Assembly: GCF_026427715.1 (NCBI RefSeq)
Contig: NZ_CP107558.1
Coordinates: forward strand, 1,029,001-1,093,000
Direction of reading: 5' to 3'
DNA length: 64,000 bases
Source: Methylocystis sp. MJC1
Lineage (GTDB): Bacteria > Pseudomonadota > Alphaproteobacteria > Rhizobiales > Beijerinckiaceae
How positions within the stretch are numbered: the stretch's first letter is position 1; each line of letters opens with the position of its first letter. Positions 1 through 9,239 of the stretch are shown here, one piece after another. The notes beneath the pieces were generated by a model. That model had not been told where the DNA came from and did not search any database. It was given only the letters and a program-made list of their open reading frames with translations. Position numbers and translations under genes: made by a program.

Positions 1-951
1 CTTCGGGTGATCGCAGGGCTGAACGCGCCCGATCGCGGCCATGTCTATTTCGACGGCGAGGATGCGACCAATCTTCCCGTGCAGGACCGACGCGTCGGCT
101 TCGTGTTCCAGAATTATGCGCTCTTCAAGCACATGACGGTGGCCGACAATATCGCCTACGGCCTCAAGGTGCGTCCGCGGCGCTCGCGGCCGTCGCGCAG
201 CGAGATCGCGGCGCGCGCTGAAGAGCTCTTGAAATTCGTGCAGCTCGAGGGGCTCGGCGGCCGTTATCCGGCGCAGCTTTCGGGGGGCCAGCGCCAGCGC
301 GTGGCGCTCGCCCGCGCGCTGGCGATCGAGCCGCGCGTGCTGCTGCTCGACGAGCCCTTCGGCGCGCTCGACGCGCGCGTGCGCAAGGATCTGCGCCGCT
401 GGCTGCGCGAGGTGCACAAGGAGACGGGGCTCACCACGGTTTTCGTTACGCATGACCAGGACGAAGCCATGGAGCTTGCCGATCGCGTCGTCGTGCTGAA
501 CGAGGGACGCATCGAACAGATCGGCACGCCCGCCGATCTATATGATCAACCGGCCTCGCCTTTCGTGATCTCCTTCGTCGGCGAAGCGGTGGCGCTTCCT
601 GTCAACGTCGACGCTGGCCATGTGACCTTCGGCGCCAGAACGCTGCATATCGACACGCATGGCCTGCGCAGCGGCCCTGCGCGCGTGTTCTTCCGCCCCG
701 CCGATATTGCCGTTGCGGCAGATGGCGCAGGCGAGTTGGAAGGGCGTGTCGAAAGCCTGCGCCGCACGCCGGCCGGCGTGCGCGCGACGATTGCGATCGA
801 CGGCTATGATCAGACGCTCGAAATCGACTCGCCGCTCGACCGGGCGGCGGCGCTCGGCGATCGCGTGCCGCTGTCGCTTGCAAAAGCCCGCATCTTTCCG
901 TCGAGCGACAGAGAGGCAGTCGATTTCGTCGAGGCGGGGGAGGGCATTTGA
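1..951 (+). CDS. cysA: Sulfate/thiosulfate-type ABC transporter ATP-binding protein, 5' end missing
   Basis: The reading frame is already open at base 1, so the N-terminus with Walker A lies outside the window. Visible are the Q-loop region FVFQNYALF, the ABC signature [16 protein letters not shown], Walker B LLLDEP, the D-loop GALDA and the H-loop VTHDQDEA, then a C-terminal regulatory (TOBE-like) domain over the last ~110 residues. The wording around these motifs matches CysA, the cytoplasmic ATPase that energises sulfate/thiosulfate uptake; molybdate or other CysA-like importers are alternatives because the permease genes are not in view. Its stop overlaps the next gene by 4 bases (TTGA), implying translational coupling to a methyltransferase, an unusual partner. 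Confidence 0.85.
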   Translation, partial: LRVIAGLNAPDRGHVYFDGEDATNLPVQDRRVGFVFQNYALFKHMTVADNIAYGLKVRPRRSRPSRSEIAARAEELLKFVQLEGLGGRYPAQLSGGQRQRVALARALAIEPRVLLLDEPFGALDARVRKDLRRWLREVHKETGLTTVFVTHDQDEAMELADRVVVLNEGRIEQIGTPADLYDQPASPFVISFVGEAVALPVNVDAGHVTFGARTLHIDTHGLRSGPARVFFRPADIAVAADGAGELEGRVESLRRTPAGVRATIAIDGYDQTLEIDSPLDRAAALGDRVPLSLAKARIFPSSDREAVDFVEAGEGI

Positions 952-1763
952 ACGCCTCCTTGGCCGATGTTTCGCAAACGTCACGCGCCCCGCCGGGCGA
1001 GTGGAACTCGGATCTCTATCTTAAATTCGAGGAGGAGCGCACACGCGCGGCGCGGGATCTGCTTGCGCGCATCCCATATTGCGAAACGCGGCTCGTCTAC
1101 GATCTTGGTTGCGGGCCCGGGAACAGCACGGAGCTGCTGACCCGAAGCTTTATGGGCGCCGAGGTCGTGGGCGTCGACAAGTCCGACAATATGCTCGCAG
1201 TGGCCCGCGCGCGCGTGCCAAGCGCGCGTTTCATCAAGGAAGACATCGCCAATTGGGCGCCGCCCGCGCGCGCCGACGTCATTTTCGCCAACGCCGCTCT
1301 GCATTTCCTTCACGACCATCGAAAGCTGATGGAGGCGTTGCTCGATTCGCTGTCTTCTGGCGGGCGCCTCGCGGTGCAAATGCCCGACAATACGCATGAG
1401 TTCTCCCATGCGGCCATGCGCATGGTGGCGGCGGACGGACCTTGGGCCGATCGGCTGGTGCCTGTCGCAAAATCGCTAACGGTGATCGGACAGGCCGACG
1501 AATATTATGATCTATTCGCGCCCTTCTGCCGCCACATCGACATTTGGCGGACGGTCTATATCCATCCGCTCGATGGTCCCCAAGGCGTCGTTGATTGGTT
1601 TGAAGGTTCGGGGCTTCGGCCATTTTTAGATTTGCTGAATGCGGAAGAGAGCGCCGATTTTCTATCGCGCTACCGCGATCGCCTTGCGCAGGCTTATCCA
1701 AGGCAACCGAACGGCAAGGTGCTTCTGCGCTATCCGCGACTCTTCTTCGTGTTGCAAAAATAG
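948..1763 (+). CDS. tam: Trans-aconitate 2-methyltransferase
   Basis: A class I SAM-dependent methyltransferase of 271 residues, the normal length for Tam. The SAM-binding motif I is [13 protein letters not shown] (about residues 53-65), followed by the acidic loop [10 protein letters not shown], the FANAALHFL stretch and QMPDN, all characteristic of Tam. The family methylates trans-aconitate, a spontaneous by-product of cis-aconitate, to protect the citric acid cycle. The start is TTG inside the TTGA overlap with the upstream ABC ATPase gene; no better ATG lies near. No partner gene for aconitate metabolism is adjacent. Confidence 0.85.
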   Translation: MNASLADVSQTSRAPPGEWNSDLYLKFEEERTRAARDLLARIPYCETRLVYDLGCGPGNSTELLTRSFMGAEVVGVDKSDNMLAVARARVPSARFIKEDIANWAPPARADVIFANAALHFLHDHRKLMEALLDSLSSGGRLAVQMPDNTHEFSHAAMRMVAADGPWADRLVPVAKSLTVIGQADEYYDLFAPFCRHIDIWRTVYIHPLDGPQGVVDWFEGSGLRPFLDLLNAEESADFLSRYRDRLAQAYPRQPNGKVLLRYPRLFFVLQK

Positions 1764-2057
1764 CCAACAGCGGCGCTCTTGCAGTGCGCGCGGCGTGCAA
1801 GCACGCAATTTGCATTAAATTTTGCCTTGTCGCGAAACGAGCGTCAGCTTAACTGCTGCTTCTTCTTTTCTCCGCGCAGCTCGCCGGCGGGTCGCCAAGT
1901 CCAAATGTGACTTTACGGCAACGGTTGAGAATCAAAGTTTACATAGTCTATTAAATCAATAGACACTGGCATTTTGGTGCGGTTTGAATGGCGATCAGGA
2001 ACGCTGGCGAGGTGTGGCGCCGGCCTGGACCATGCAGTTGAAGGACGAGGGGTGGGG
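1764..2057. promoter_or_regulatory. Intergenic region upstream of the porin gene
   Basis: No gene is visible. A possible promoter is TTGAGA at 1925-1930 with a weak -10 about 17 bases on, overlapping a short inverted repeat (TCTATT at 1947-1952 and AATAGA at 1958-1963) that could be an operator. A purine-rich ribosome site (AAGGACGAGGGG) precedes the ATG at 2058. The promoter call is a guess from spacing only. Confidence 0.3.
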
Positions 2058-4535
2058 ATGTTGAATTTGCAGCGGCAGTTGAAGCTTGGCGTCGCGGTTG
2101 CGGCGCTTATGGCGATCGCGCCCGCTTGGGCTTTTGCCCAAGAAAAGGCCGCCGCCAACGCGGTCGAAACGAAAAGCCAAGAGACAAAAAAGAAGGGGGC
2201 AAAGGCGGACAAATCACTGAAGCCAGCTGTTGGTCAGTCCGCCGAAGCCAAGCCCCAAGAGCCGAAAAGCTACTATGTGCCCACGCGCGCCTATCGTCTG
2301 GAGCCGCAGCCCGACATCCCGCCCTACGTGCGCAACCTTGGGAAGACCTATAAGGAATTCGAGGGAATCGACTGGCTGAACGTCGGCCTCGATTCGCGCG
2401 TGCGCTTCGAGTATCGCCAGAACGACTACCGGCCCTGGACCGACACGACGCAAAACCCGCCGTCGTCCCAACGTAAATACTATCCCAACTCGCTCTGGTT
2501 GTCGCGCACGCGCGTCTATCTCGGCGTCCAGAATATTCTCGACCCGTTCCGCGCCGTCGTCGAATTCCAGGATTCGCGCGCTTTCAACAGCATCTATCAG
2601 TATCAGGGTCAGGAGATAAACCAGACCGATCTGATCTCGGCCTATGGCGAGCTTTACTTCAAGGACGCCTTCGGCAAGGACGATCGCGGCAACGACCGTC
2701 CCTTGGTTGCGCGCGCCGGCCGCTTCCATTTCGAACTGCTCGACCGTCGTCTGATCGCGGAAAACGAGTTCCGTAACACGACGAATAATTTTGACGGCTT
2801 TCGCATCAAGATCGGCAAGAAGGACAACGACTGGGATCTCGACAGCTTCCTGGTGCGCCCGGTCATCCGTAACCCTTACGAGTTCGACCGGCCCGACTGG
2901 CAGAACTGGATTTACGGCAGCGTGCTCAGCATTCGCCGTTGGTCGGAATATGCGACGATTCAGCCGTACTTCCTCGGTCGCAAGCAATTCGCCGACCCCT
3001 TCAACACATCGAATGCGCTCAAGGTCGCGCGCGAGACCTACGCCCCGGGCGTGCGCATTTACGGTGTGCTCGGCAATTTCGACTATGATTTCGACATCAA
3101 CAAGCAGCTCGGCTACACGGGCGAGTTCGCGCCGATTGGTTCGAATACGACTGCCGTGCAGAGGACGGTGCAACTGGACGCCATCGCCTATGGCGTCGAG
3201 GCGGGCTATACATTCGCTGATCATCCTTGGAAGCCGCGCGTCAGCCTCGTTTACACATATGGCTCCGGCGACAAGAGCCCCTATAGCAGCGTCAGCCAGA
3301 ACTTCGATATTTTCTACGGCTTCAACCAGCCTTTCTCTCGTAACGACTATATGGCGTGGAACAATCTGAAGGCGCCCAAGGCGCGCCTCGAGTTCACGCC
3401 AGCCAAAAACCTGCAGATCGACACCGCCTTCAGCGCCTATTGGCTGGCAAGCGCCGCCGGGCCGTGGGAGCGCGCCAATCTCTCTGCGCCGCTGGGCAAC
3501 AGAGGGACTTTCGTCGGCACGGAGTTCGACATCCGCGCCCGCTACAAGCTTTCCCAGTTCATCAATCTGTCGGCGAGCTACGCCCGATTCTGGCCGGGCT
3601 CATTTACGTCGAGCTTCGCGCAGGCGGTGGCGCTGCAGCCCTATTATCCGCAGTCTTTCCCCGGTCAGACGGGGACGACGAACGGGCTGACGGCGAAGCC
3701 GACCGACTTCTTCTACCTCGAAGCGAGTGTGAACGCCTTTGGCGACGGCAACCCGATCACAAAGGATCCGGTGTCGCAGTTCAAAGAGAGCTTTGGGCAG
3801 GCGAAAGCGCCGAGCTGGCGCGACGTCTATGTCGGTCTGAACGCGGGCGGGGCGTGGTCGAGCCCGTTCTGGAATGGCGCTGTCTATCCCATCAGCAATG
3901 CGGCCGCGAGCACGCCCGTGGCGCTCGCCTCGACGATGCCCGCCGGCAGTAGCAATCTTGCCGGCTTCGTCGGCGGCCTCCATCTCGGCACGAACTGGAA
4001 ATTCGACAACAACGTCGTCGCGGGCCTGGAGGCGGATCTTCACGGGGTCTCCGGCAATACGGCGATGAAGTGGCAGGCGAACTGGGTCCCCGTCGGCTTG
4101 AACGCTTTCATCAACTATGACCAGCGCACGGCGACGCTCAACTATCTCGGCACGATCCGCGGCCGGCTTGGCTATCTGGTGACGCCCACCGTTCAGCTCT
4201 ACGGCACGGGCGGCATGGCCTATGGCGGCGTGACCTCCAATACGGCGCTGTTCACGCGGCGCGCGGCGGGCACGAATATCACCAATGCCACGGCGACGTT
4301 CGACGATTCGCGCATTGGTTGGACGGCGGGCGGCGGCGTGGAGTGGATGTTCATGCCGAATTGGTCGGCGAAGGCCGAGTATCTTCGTTACGACCTTGGA
4401 TCAGTCTACGCCCGCGGCGCCGCCGTTCAGCCTAACGGCTTCTATGCCGTGGCAACGAATACGCGCACAACATTCGACGGAAATCTCATCCAGGCTGGGA
4501 TCAGCCGGCATTTCGATATGCTGGCCAAAGATTGA
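2058..4535 (+). CDS. Two-domain outer-membrane protein: alginate-export-like barrel fused to Omp25-like porin
   Basis: 825 residues. Start chosen at the ATG at 2058 because it gives a clean signal peptide (residues 1-28, cleavage after AWAFAQ) and has a strong purine ribosome site; the frame extends 28 codons further upstream without such features. Residues ~75-560 resemble the alginate-export (AlgE-like) barrel family, rich in alternating aromatic/polar strands. Residues ~585-825 form a second unit beginning VYVGLNAGGAW with the pattern of alphaproteobacterial Omp25/opacity-type eight-strand barrels (GGLHLGTNWKFDN, IRGRLGYLVTPTVQLYGTGG) and ending in a terminal aromatic-containing strand (GISRHFDMLAKD). 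Two complete barrels in one polypeptide is uncommon. Likely outer membrane; substrate unknown. Confidence 0.75.
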   Translation: MLNLQRQLKLGVAVAALMAIAPAWAFAQEKAAANAVETKSQETKKKGAKADKSLKPAVGQSAEAKPQEPKSYYVPTRAYRLEPQPDIPPYVRNLGKTYKEFEGIDWLNVGLDSRVRFEYRQNDYRPWTDTTQNPPSSQRKYYPNSLWLSRTRVYLGVQNILDPFRAVVEFQDSRAFNSIYQYQGQEINQTDLISAYGELYFKDAFGKDDRGNDRPLVARAGRFHFELLDRRLIAENEFRNTTNNFDGFRIKIGKKDNDWDLDSFLVRPVIRNPYEFDRPDWQNWIYGSVLSIRRWSEYATIQPYFLGRKQFADPFNTSNALKVARETYAPGVRIYGVLGNFDYDFDINKQLGYTGEFAPIGSNTTAVQRTVQLDAIAYGVEAGYTFADHPWKPRVSLVYTYGSGDKSPYSSVSQNFDIFYGFNQPFSRNDYMAWNNLKAPKARLEFTPAKNLQIDTAFSAYWLASAAGPWERANLSAPLGNRGTFVGTEFDIRARYKLSQFINLSASYARFWPGSFTSSFAQAVALQPYYPQSFPGQTGTTNGLTAKPTDFFYLEASVNAFGDGNPITKDPVSQFKESFGQAKAPSWRDVYVGLNAGGAWSSPFWNGAVYPISNAAASTPVALASTMPAGSSNLAGFVGGLHLGTNWKFDNNVVAGLEADLHGVSGNTAMKWQANWVPVGLNAFINYDQRTATLNYLGTIRGRLGYLVTPTVQLYGTGGMAYGGVTSNTALFTRRAAGTNITNATATFDDSRIGWTAGGGVEWMFMPNWSAKAEYLRYDLGSVYARGAAVQPNGFYAVATNTRTTFDGNLIQAGISRHFDMLAKD

Positions 4536-4564
4536 GCTGGGCGCGCTGACAGCGATCTAGAAAA

Positions 4565-4595
4565 GGCCCGCGGGAGCTCTCGCGGACCTATTTTT
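4565..4595. terminator. Bidirectional terminator hairpin
   Basis: A near-perfect palindrome, GGcCCGCGgGAG pairing with CTCtCGCGGaCC at 4565-4588, is followed by TATTTTT on the + strand and preceded by an A-run (AAAA at 4561-4564) that serves the opposite strand. It lies between two convergent genes, the porin and the nucleotidyltransferase. Confidence 0.75.
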
Positions 4596-4654
4596 GGCTT
4601 CAGCCATATCTGCGATCGGCAAGACGGCGGCTTCGGTGACGCGAAGAGGGGGCG

Positions 4655-5485
4655 TCAGCTCGAGCCCAGGAAGAGCTGCCGATCCTTCTCGAACATTTTT
4701 TGAGCCAGCGCGAAATCGTCTGGCCGGCCGATATCGAGCCAAACGCAATCGTCCTGGAAGCAGCGGATGTCTTTTCCCGCCATTTGCATTCGCAGTAAAA
4801 GCTGCGGCATATCGAGATGCTCGTTCGCCTGCAGATGCGGCCTGACAGCATTCGCGTTGAGAATGTAAATGCCCATGCTGATCAGATAGCTGTCCTGTGG
4901 CTTTTCGTAATAGGCGATCATTCGGCGCTCGCCGTCGACCTCGACAAGGCCGAATTCGTGCTTGACGTTGCGTTGGAAGACGCCGACGGAAGCATCCGCC
5001 CCTGTCTCCCGATGCTGCCGCACCATGCCGTCGAGGTCGAGCGTCGTCAGGAGATCGCCATTCGTAACGAAGAAATCGCCGTCGAGTTCATCAACTATGG
5101 CGCCGAGCGCGCCAGCGGTGCCGAGCGGATAGTCTTCGCCTTTGTAGCGAATATTGACGCCGAGAGACGCGCCGTCTCCGAAATAGGCCTCGATCAGATG
5201 ACGCAGGTGACCGACGGCCAGAACGATGTCGGCGACGCCGGCAAACTTCAGCCGCCTCAGCAGCAGCTCGAGGATCGGCATATCACCCAAGGGGATGAGG
5301 GGTTTGGGAAAATGCGCCGAATATGGATAGAGGCGCGTTCCCTTCCCTCCCGCCATCACGACGGCCTGTTGGATAGGTCGGGGGGCGTGGGCTTTGGCGT
5401 CTGATCGCGGAGAAAACGCGCGCTCGAGCGCCTCCGGCTGAGGGGGCTCGAAGCCAATGACGTCGGGATGAGAATGACGATCCAT
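4655..5485 (-). CDS. Sugar-1-phosphate nucleotidyltransferase
   Basis: 276 residues. The N-terminal signature MAGGKGTRLYPYSAHFPKPL and the following IPLGDMPILE are the nucleotide-binding loop of NDP-sugar pyrophosphorylases; NGDLLTTLD carries the metal-binding Asp and the C-terminal half keeps the family pattern (VWLDIGRPDDF). It should join a sugar-1-phosphate to NTP, releasing pyrophosphate, for envelope polysaccharide. The family (mannose-1-P guanylyltransferase, heptose-1-P guanylyltransferase, RmlA-like) cannot be resolved by eye. Start at 5485 is supported by AGGGAG six bases upstream; an upstream in-frame codon at 5521 would add 12 residues. The first ~40 residues precede the catalytic domain and look disordered. 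Confidence 0.8.
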   Translation of the reverse strand: MDRHSHPDVIGFEPPQPEALERAFSPRSDAKAHAPRPIQQAVVMAGGKGTRLYPYSAHFPKPLIPLGDMPILELLLRRLKFAGVADIVLAVGHLRHLIEAYFGDGASLGVNIRYKGEDYPLGTAGALGAIVDELDGDFFVTNGDLLTTLDLDGMVRQHRETGADASVGVFQRNVKHEFGLVEVDGERRMIAYYEKPQDSYLISMGIYILNANAVRPHLQANEHLDMPQLLLRMQMAGKDIRCFQDDCVWLDIGRPDDFALAQKMFEKDRQLFLGSS

Positions 5486-5744
5486 TGCGAACTCCCTATC
5501 GAGCCAACGTGGGCGTGACACTCTTCCTCTCTCCGGTTGAGTTTCCTTTCCAGCTCGCGCACAACGCTCCTTTCTAAGGGTGGGAAGGAGAGGCCGGCAA
5601 TTTGGCGATTCGGCTTAAGCGATTGCCACGACGCGTCGGGGCGGGCTCCGACGCCACTTTGCACCCAAAAAAACACCAAACGTGGCTGAAACACACGCTG
5701 GATCGGAGCGTTAGGACCCATCTTCCACATTGGAGACCGTGGTC

Positions 5745-6143
5745 ATGACCATGCCAAGAATCAATCGACACGCGGCCGGCTTTACGGCGCTGCTCGCGCT
5801 AATCGCCGGACTCGGCCTGATTGGAGGGACAAGGTTCGCCCGCATGTCGGAGAGCCTGGACGAAGGGGCCGATGCGTCAAGCTTGCTGTCTGCTGTTCAG
5901 CGCGCGCCTCAGGAAACTTATGGGTTCGCGGCGCCCATACAGCCGGCTGCGCCCGCAAAGCCAGACGCGACAAATTGGGCCGCCGATGAGTGGCGTGCAG
6001 CCGTCAGTGCGGTCGAGAAGCTTCGCTCCACCAGAAACGGGCAGGGAATGACGCCCGCGTCCGCCTCGAAAATCGTGTGGCAGCCGCCGGAAGAAATCTC
6101 TGGCAAGAGCCGCAATGAGCAGGAGAGCCAACCGCGCAAGTGA
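5745..6143 (+). CDS. Small hypothetical membrane-anchored protein
   Basis: 132 residues, unrecognised. After a short basic N-terminus one hydrophobic helix (about residues 10-28, AGFTALLALIAGLGLIGG) is followed by a polar, Ala/Pro-rich tail predicted to be periplasmic. ATG at 5745 is preferred to the TTG at 5730 because GGAG lies 9 bases before it. A strong hairpin follows the gene at 6180. Coding status rests on the ribosome site, the membrane helix and the terminator. Confidence 0.5.
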   Translation: MTMPRINRHAAGFTALLALIAGLGLIGGTRFARMSESLDEGADASSLLSAVQRAPQETYGFAAPIQPAAPAKPDATNWAADEWRAAVSAVEKLRSTRNGQGMTPASASKIVWQPPEEISGKSRNEQESQPRK

Positions 6144-6179
6144 GCCGACGCAAGGCTCCAAGTTGAGACGCGGCACGAA

Positions 6180-6214
6180 GGGCGCTGGATCGATCCGGCG
6201 CCCGCTTCCGTTTT
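6180..6214 (+). terminator. Rho-independent terminator
   Basis: GGGCGCTGGATC pairs with GATCCGGCGCCC (6180-6203, one G-T pair) and is followed by CGCTTCCGTTTT. It closes the transcription unit before the integrated element. Confidence 0.65.
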
Positions 6215-6253
6215 CAGGGCACCGGGAAATTTCGGTGGCGGGTGAGCGCGCCG

Positions 6254-6268
6254 TGGTAGGCCTGGAGG
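6254..6268 (+). repeat. attL: distal copy of tRNA 3' end
   Basis: TGGTAGGCCTGGAGG differs at one base from the tRNA 3' end at 14993-15007 (TGGTAGGCCGGGAGG). Direct orientation relative to the other copy is as expected for integration. Confidence 0.75.
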
Positions 6269-6385
6269 TCCCCTAACCTATTGTCCGGCTCGGTCCATCG
6301 GCATTTGCAAAAAGGTAATAAAACGTTGGTTTTTGCTTTATCATCTCTTTCTTAGTCCGCTCATATCCGCTACTGTCCGCGTCAG

Positions 6386-6407
6386 ATTGTAAGACTAATT
6401 GTAAGAC
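6386..6407 (+). repeat. Tandem ATTGTAAGAC repeats, probable integrase arm sites
   Basis: Two copies of ATTGTAAGAC (6386-6395 and 6398-6407) directly precede the integrase gene. A third copy (AATTGTAAGAC) lies at 14926-14936 near the other end of the element, as expected for arm-type integrase binding sites. Inferred from position and repetition. Confidence 0.5.
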
Positions 6408-6417
6408 CAGGGCGCGC

Positions 6418-7623
6418 ATGGCAGCGGGGAAGTTGACGGCAAAAGCCGTCGAGAAAGCGAATCCGGGCAGACACGGCGACGGGGCGGGGCTTTATCTCGT
6501 CGTGAGCGCTACAGGCTCCCGCAAATGGGTCTATCGCTTCTCTTGGGGCGGCAAAGTCACAGAAATGGGACTTGGATCTGCCGACGTCGTGGGACTGGCC
6601 GAGGCCCGCAATCACAGGGATGAGCAGCGGAAGGTTCTGGCTTCGGGGCGTAACCCTATCGAAGCCCGCCGGGCGGGTAGCCGAACCGTCCCGACGTTCG
6701 GCGCGCTGGCAGATGAGTTCTTCGAAACCAAAAAGCCTGAATGGCGACACCAGCGGCATGTTTATCAATGGGAATGGGCGCTAAAGGTTGGCTGCGCTCC
6801 TCTCCGGGGTAAGCCGGTGGACGCCATCGAAGTTACCGAAGTTCTAAGTGTTCTCAAACCGCTGTGGCTTAAGACCCCAAGCACGGCATCGCGCCTGCGC
6901 CAGCGTATTGAGGCTATCTTAAACGCGGCCAAGGCGCGCGGCTTCCGTTCTGGGGAGAACCCGGCAGCGTGGCGCGGTCATTTAGAACATCTGCTTCCAA
7001 AGCGAAAAAAGCTCTCTCAAGGTCACTATCCAGCAATGCCATACGAGCAGGTGCCATATTTCATGGCTCGACTGCGCGCGGAGGAGGCGCTTTCCGCGAA
7101 GGCGCTTGAGTTCACCATTTTAACAGCTTGCCGTTCGAATGAGGTCTTCGGAGCGCGCTGGAAAGAAATCGACAAGACGTCAAAGGTTTGGGTGATTCCG
7201 AAAGAGCGCATGAAGGGCGGTATTGAGCATCGGGTCCCGCTCAGCGCTCGGGCTATGGAAATTCTCAAAGATCTTGCTGCCGCCCGCACGGGCGAGTTCG
7301 TGTCCCCCAGCCCGCGGGGTGATAAGCCTCTTTCGCATGTCGCAATGCAAAGGGTTTTAGGAAGAATGGATGTAACGGGCGTTACCGTGCATGGCTTTCG
7401 CTCCTCTTTCCGTGATTGGTGCGGCCATGAAACCAATTTCTCTCGCGAGATTGCCGAGCAGGCTCTGGCCCATCGCCTGGGAGACGAGGCCGAATTGTCC
7501 TACAAGCGCGGCGACTTTCTGGAAAAGAGGCGCGGCTTGATGGAAGCGTGGTCAGGATATTGCCAGCCCATTGGTGCCGATAACGTTCTGAAATTTACGA
7601 AATCGGGCGGCGCTCCCGCCTGA
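6418..7623 (+). CDS. int: P4-type tyrosine integrase
   Basis: 401 residues. The N-terminal ~100 residues have the DUF4102-like arm-binding fold (KLTAKAVEKANPGRHGDGAGLYL). The catalytic domain shows the first Arg in TACRSNEVFGARW, the HxxR box in VHGFRSSFRDW, the later His in ALAHRLGDEAE and the nucleophile Tyr in LSYKRGDFLEKRR, so all visible catalytic residues are present. It should catalyse site-specific integration and excision of the 6254-15007 element at the tRNA gene. It is transcribed into the element from its left end. Confidence 0.92.
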   Translation: MAAGKLTAKAVEKANPGRHGDGAGLYLVVSATGSRKWVYRFSWGGKVTEMGLGSADVVGLAEARNHRDEQRKVLASGRNPIEARRAGSRTVPTFGALADEFFETKKPEWRHQRHVYQWEWALKVGCAPLRGKPVDAIEVTEVLSVLKPLWLKTPSTASRLRQRIEAILNAAKARGFRSGENPAAWRGHLEHLLPKRKKLSQGHYPAMPYEQVPYFMARLRAEEALSAKALEFTILTACRSNEVFGARWKEIDKTSKVWVIPKERMKGGIEHRVPLSARAMEILKDLAAARTGEFVSPSPRGDKPLSHVAMQRVLGRMDVTGVTVHGFRSSFRDWCGHETNFSREIAEQALAHRLGDEAELSYKRGDFLEKRRGLMEAWSGYCQPIGADNVLKFTKSGGAPA

Positions 7624-7692
7624 AAGCGGCTGGGCAAGGCTGTAAGGGAGCCAAGCCCAGCCTAACCACCGCGAGAAAGGATCTTCTTCGCC

Positions 7693-8058
7693 ATGGCTGA
7701 AAGCACTGTTACCACAACAAGCCTGTCCGACATCATCAAGGAACTGCAAGAGCATGGGGTCGGCAGCACAACCATCAACAACTTGGTAGCCTACATGGCC
7801 AGGGGTCGTTGGGAAGCGACGAAGCAGGCAAGTGCTGACGGCGAGTGGCCCACTACAAAGACAGGATTTGCGGACGAACTGGGCAAGCACAAAGATCGGC
7901 TCTGCGGCCTGAGCGCGGCCATTGTTGGGATGCGGCAAGCTATCGGTAGAGAGGACATCCGTATCGACGGAGTCCAGCGGATCGCCCTTGACGCCGAACT
8001 GAGCGCGATGAAGTTGCAGCACATTTACAGCGCGGTTTTTGATAGGGCTACTGGGTAA
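7693..8058 (+). CDS. Hypothetical protein of the integrative element
   Basis: 121 residues, unrecognised. Ser/Thr-rich start, then a mainly helical, charged sequence without membrane segments or Cys. A GAGAAAGGA ribosome site precedes the ATG. It follows the integrase in the same direction. Confidence 0.5.
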   Translation: MAESTVTTTSLSDIIKELQEHGVGSTTINNLVAYMARGRWEATKQASADGEWPTTKTGFADELGKHKDRLCGLSAAIVGMRQAIGREDIRIDGVQRIALDAELSAMKLQHIYSAVFDRATG

Positions 8059-8163
8059 CATCTGCTGATCTATAGAGACGCCTCGGAATAGGACGGCCAT
8101 CCGACAAGCCGGGACGCATCGCCCGGTTTCCCGAGGTTCCTCCGATGCTCGCGGGTGCGCGCG

Positions 8164-8418
8164 ATGAATGACGAAAAACGGGATATTGGCTTGTTCGGTC
8201 TTGGCGGCCCTATAACCACCGGCAAGCCGCTTACTGGAAAGCTTAACGGATCTGAGAGCCGACGCTCGAAGGAGTTTAGAGAGGCGCTAGCGGAAGCCTT
8301 ACTAACCTACCGCCGCCGCCGGGGCGCTCCGCTAAGGCTTTGGCGGCAACACTGGGAGCCGGTAGTTCGGCAAGTGTTTGAATGGCGGCCAGACGCGAAG
8401 ACTGAGGAAATCGCGTAA
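8164..8418 (+). CDS. Small basic hypothetical protein
   Basis: 84 residues from the ATG at 8164 (a GTG three codons upstream is possible). The middle is strongly basic (YRRRRGAPLRLWRQHW). Not recognised, no clear ribosome site; a nine-codon minigene starting at 8143 ends across this ATG and could couple translation. Confidence 0.4.
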   Translation: MNDEKRDIGLFGLGGPITTGKPLTGKLNGSESRRSKEFREALAEALLTYRRRRGAPLRLWRQHWEPVVRQVFEWRPDAKTEEIA

Positions 8419-8539
8419 CTGATTTTCGAGGACGATCCGGCGCAGGGCTGGCAAGGTTTGATGCGTGAGAGTGTCACTTTCCCCACGGTGCGGAATTTTG
8501 TTTCTGCTATTCGGAATGGGCGTCCTGTGACCAGGCGAC

Positions 8540-8574
8540 GAATTGTTGTGAAGTCTCCCTGAATTGTTATGAAG
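8540..8574 (+). promoter_or_regulatory. Direct repeat upstream of the HTH gene, candidate operator
   Basis: GAATTGTTGTGAAG (8540-8553) and GAATTGTTATGAAG (8561-8574) match at 13 of 14 bases and are 21 bp apart, two helical turns, so both would face the same side of the DNA. They lie 64 bp before the HTH gene in a 219-bp gap (8419-8637) otherwise without genes. Autoregulation is inference. Confidence 0.4.
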
Positions 8575-8637
8575 GACTAAATCGGACTTCGGCGCTTACC
8601 TTCGGGTGCATAGCTTTAATGCAACCCGGTGGTGTCC

Positions 8638-8832
8638 ATGACGCAACACAACAAGCCGCAAGAATTTGAGCCGCTCGCCTATCCCTTCCGCCCTTGGTGC
8701 CGGATGGTAGGGATCAGCCCTTCCAATGCCTATGAGAAGATCAGGCAGGGCAAGATCAAAGTCCTGAAGCTCGGCAAGCGCACGCTTGTCCCGCGCGCCG
8801 AAAGCGAGCGCATCCTTCGGGAGGGATTTTGA
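8638..8832 (+). CDS. AlpA/excisionase-type helix-turn-helix protein
   Basis: 64 residues. The core GISPSNAYEKIRQGKIKVLKL followed by GKRTLVPRAESERIL is the MerR-like winged helix found in excisionases and AlpA regulators (helix-turn-helix, then a beta-wing and an R-x-E box). Likely excision factor or regulator of the element. ATG at 8638 chosen over the GTG at 8629. Confidence 0.75.
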   Translation: MTQHNKPQEFEPLAYPFRPWCRMVGISPSNAYEKIRQGKIKVLKLGKRTLVPRAESERILREGF

Positions 8833-9030
8833 ATGACCCTTCCTGAAAGCCAAAACCCGGCCCGCGTTGTCACGCGGAACCGGGAAAGCAATATCAACAG
8901 AACGCTTCGGATTGTATCCGAAAATCCGAATCCTCGCCGGCGTTGGCGCGCTCGTCCTCCCATTCGCCGTATCAAGATTTCCGCCGAATTGTGCGCGGAC
9001 CTCGTTGCTATGGGGGGAGCCGCGCCATGA
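8833..9030 (+). CDS. Small basic hypothetical protein
   Basis: 65 residues, starting immediately after the stop of the HTH gene. Very Arg-rich in the middle (NPNPRRRWRARPPIRRIKI). Unrecognised; it belongs to a run of genes with 4-base overlaps, which supports it being translated. Confidence 0.45.
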   Translation: MTLPESQNPARVVTRNRESNINRTLRIVSENPNPRRRWRARPPIRRIKISAELCADLVAMGGAAP

Positions 9031-9239
9031 CTGAGAGAAACCGCGACACTGAGCTTTTGGCTTTAGATTTCATCGGTGAGTGTGGCGAGTTTCTCGCATC
9101 GTTCGGTGCGGCGATCTGCGCGGCTGCGGCGGCTGAGAACCGCGAAGTGCTTGAACTGGCCCTGCGCCATGCGCGCTCGACACTCCTTGAAGCCATCGCA
9201 GAATTTAAGGCGCTTGGCCAGCAGGGAGGCGGAAAATGA
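9027..9239 (+). CDS. Small helical hypothetical protein
   Basis: 70 residues, ATGA overlap with both neighbours. Entirely helical composition, Ala-rich (ASFGAAICAAAAAENREVL), soluble. Function unknown. Confidence 0.5.
   Translation: MTERNRDTELLALDFIGECGEFLASFGAAICAAAAAENREVLELALRHARSTLLEAIAEFKALGQQGGGK

Noticed and set aside
2214..3224. 336-codon minus-strand ORF
   Set aside because: Antisense of the porin gene with no ribosome site or domain.
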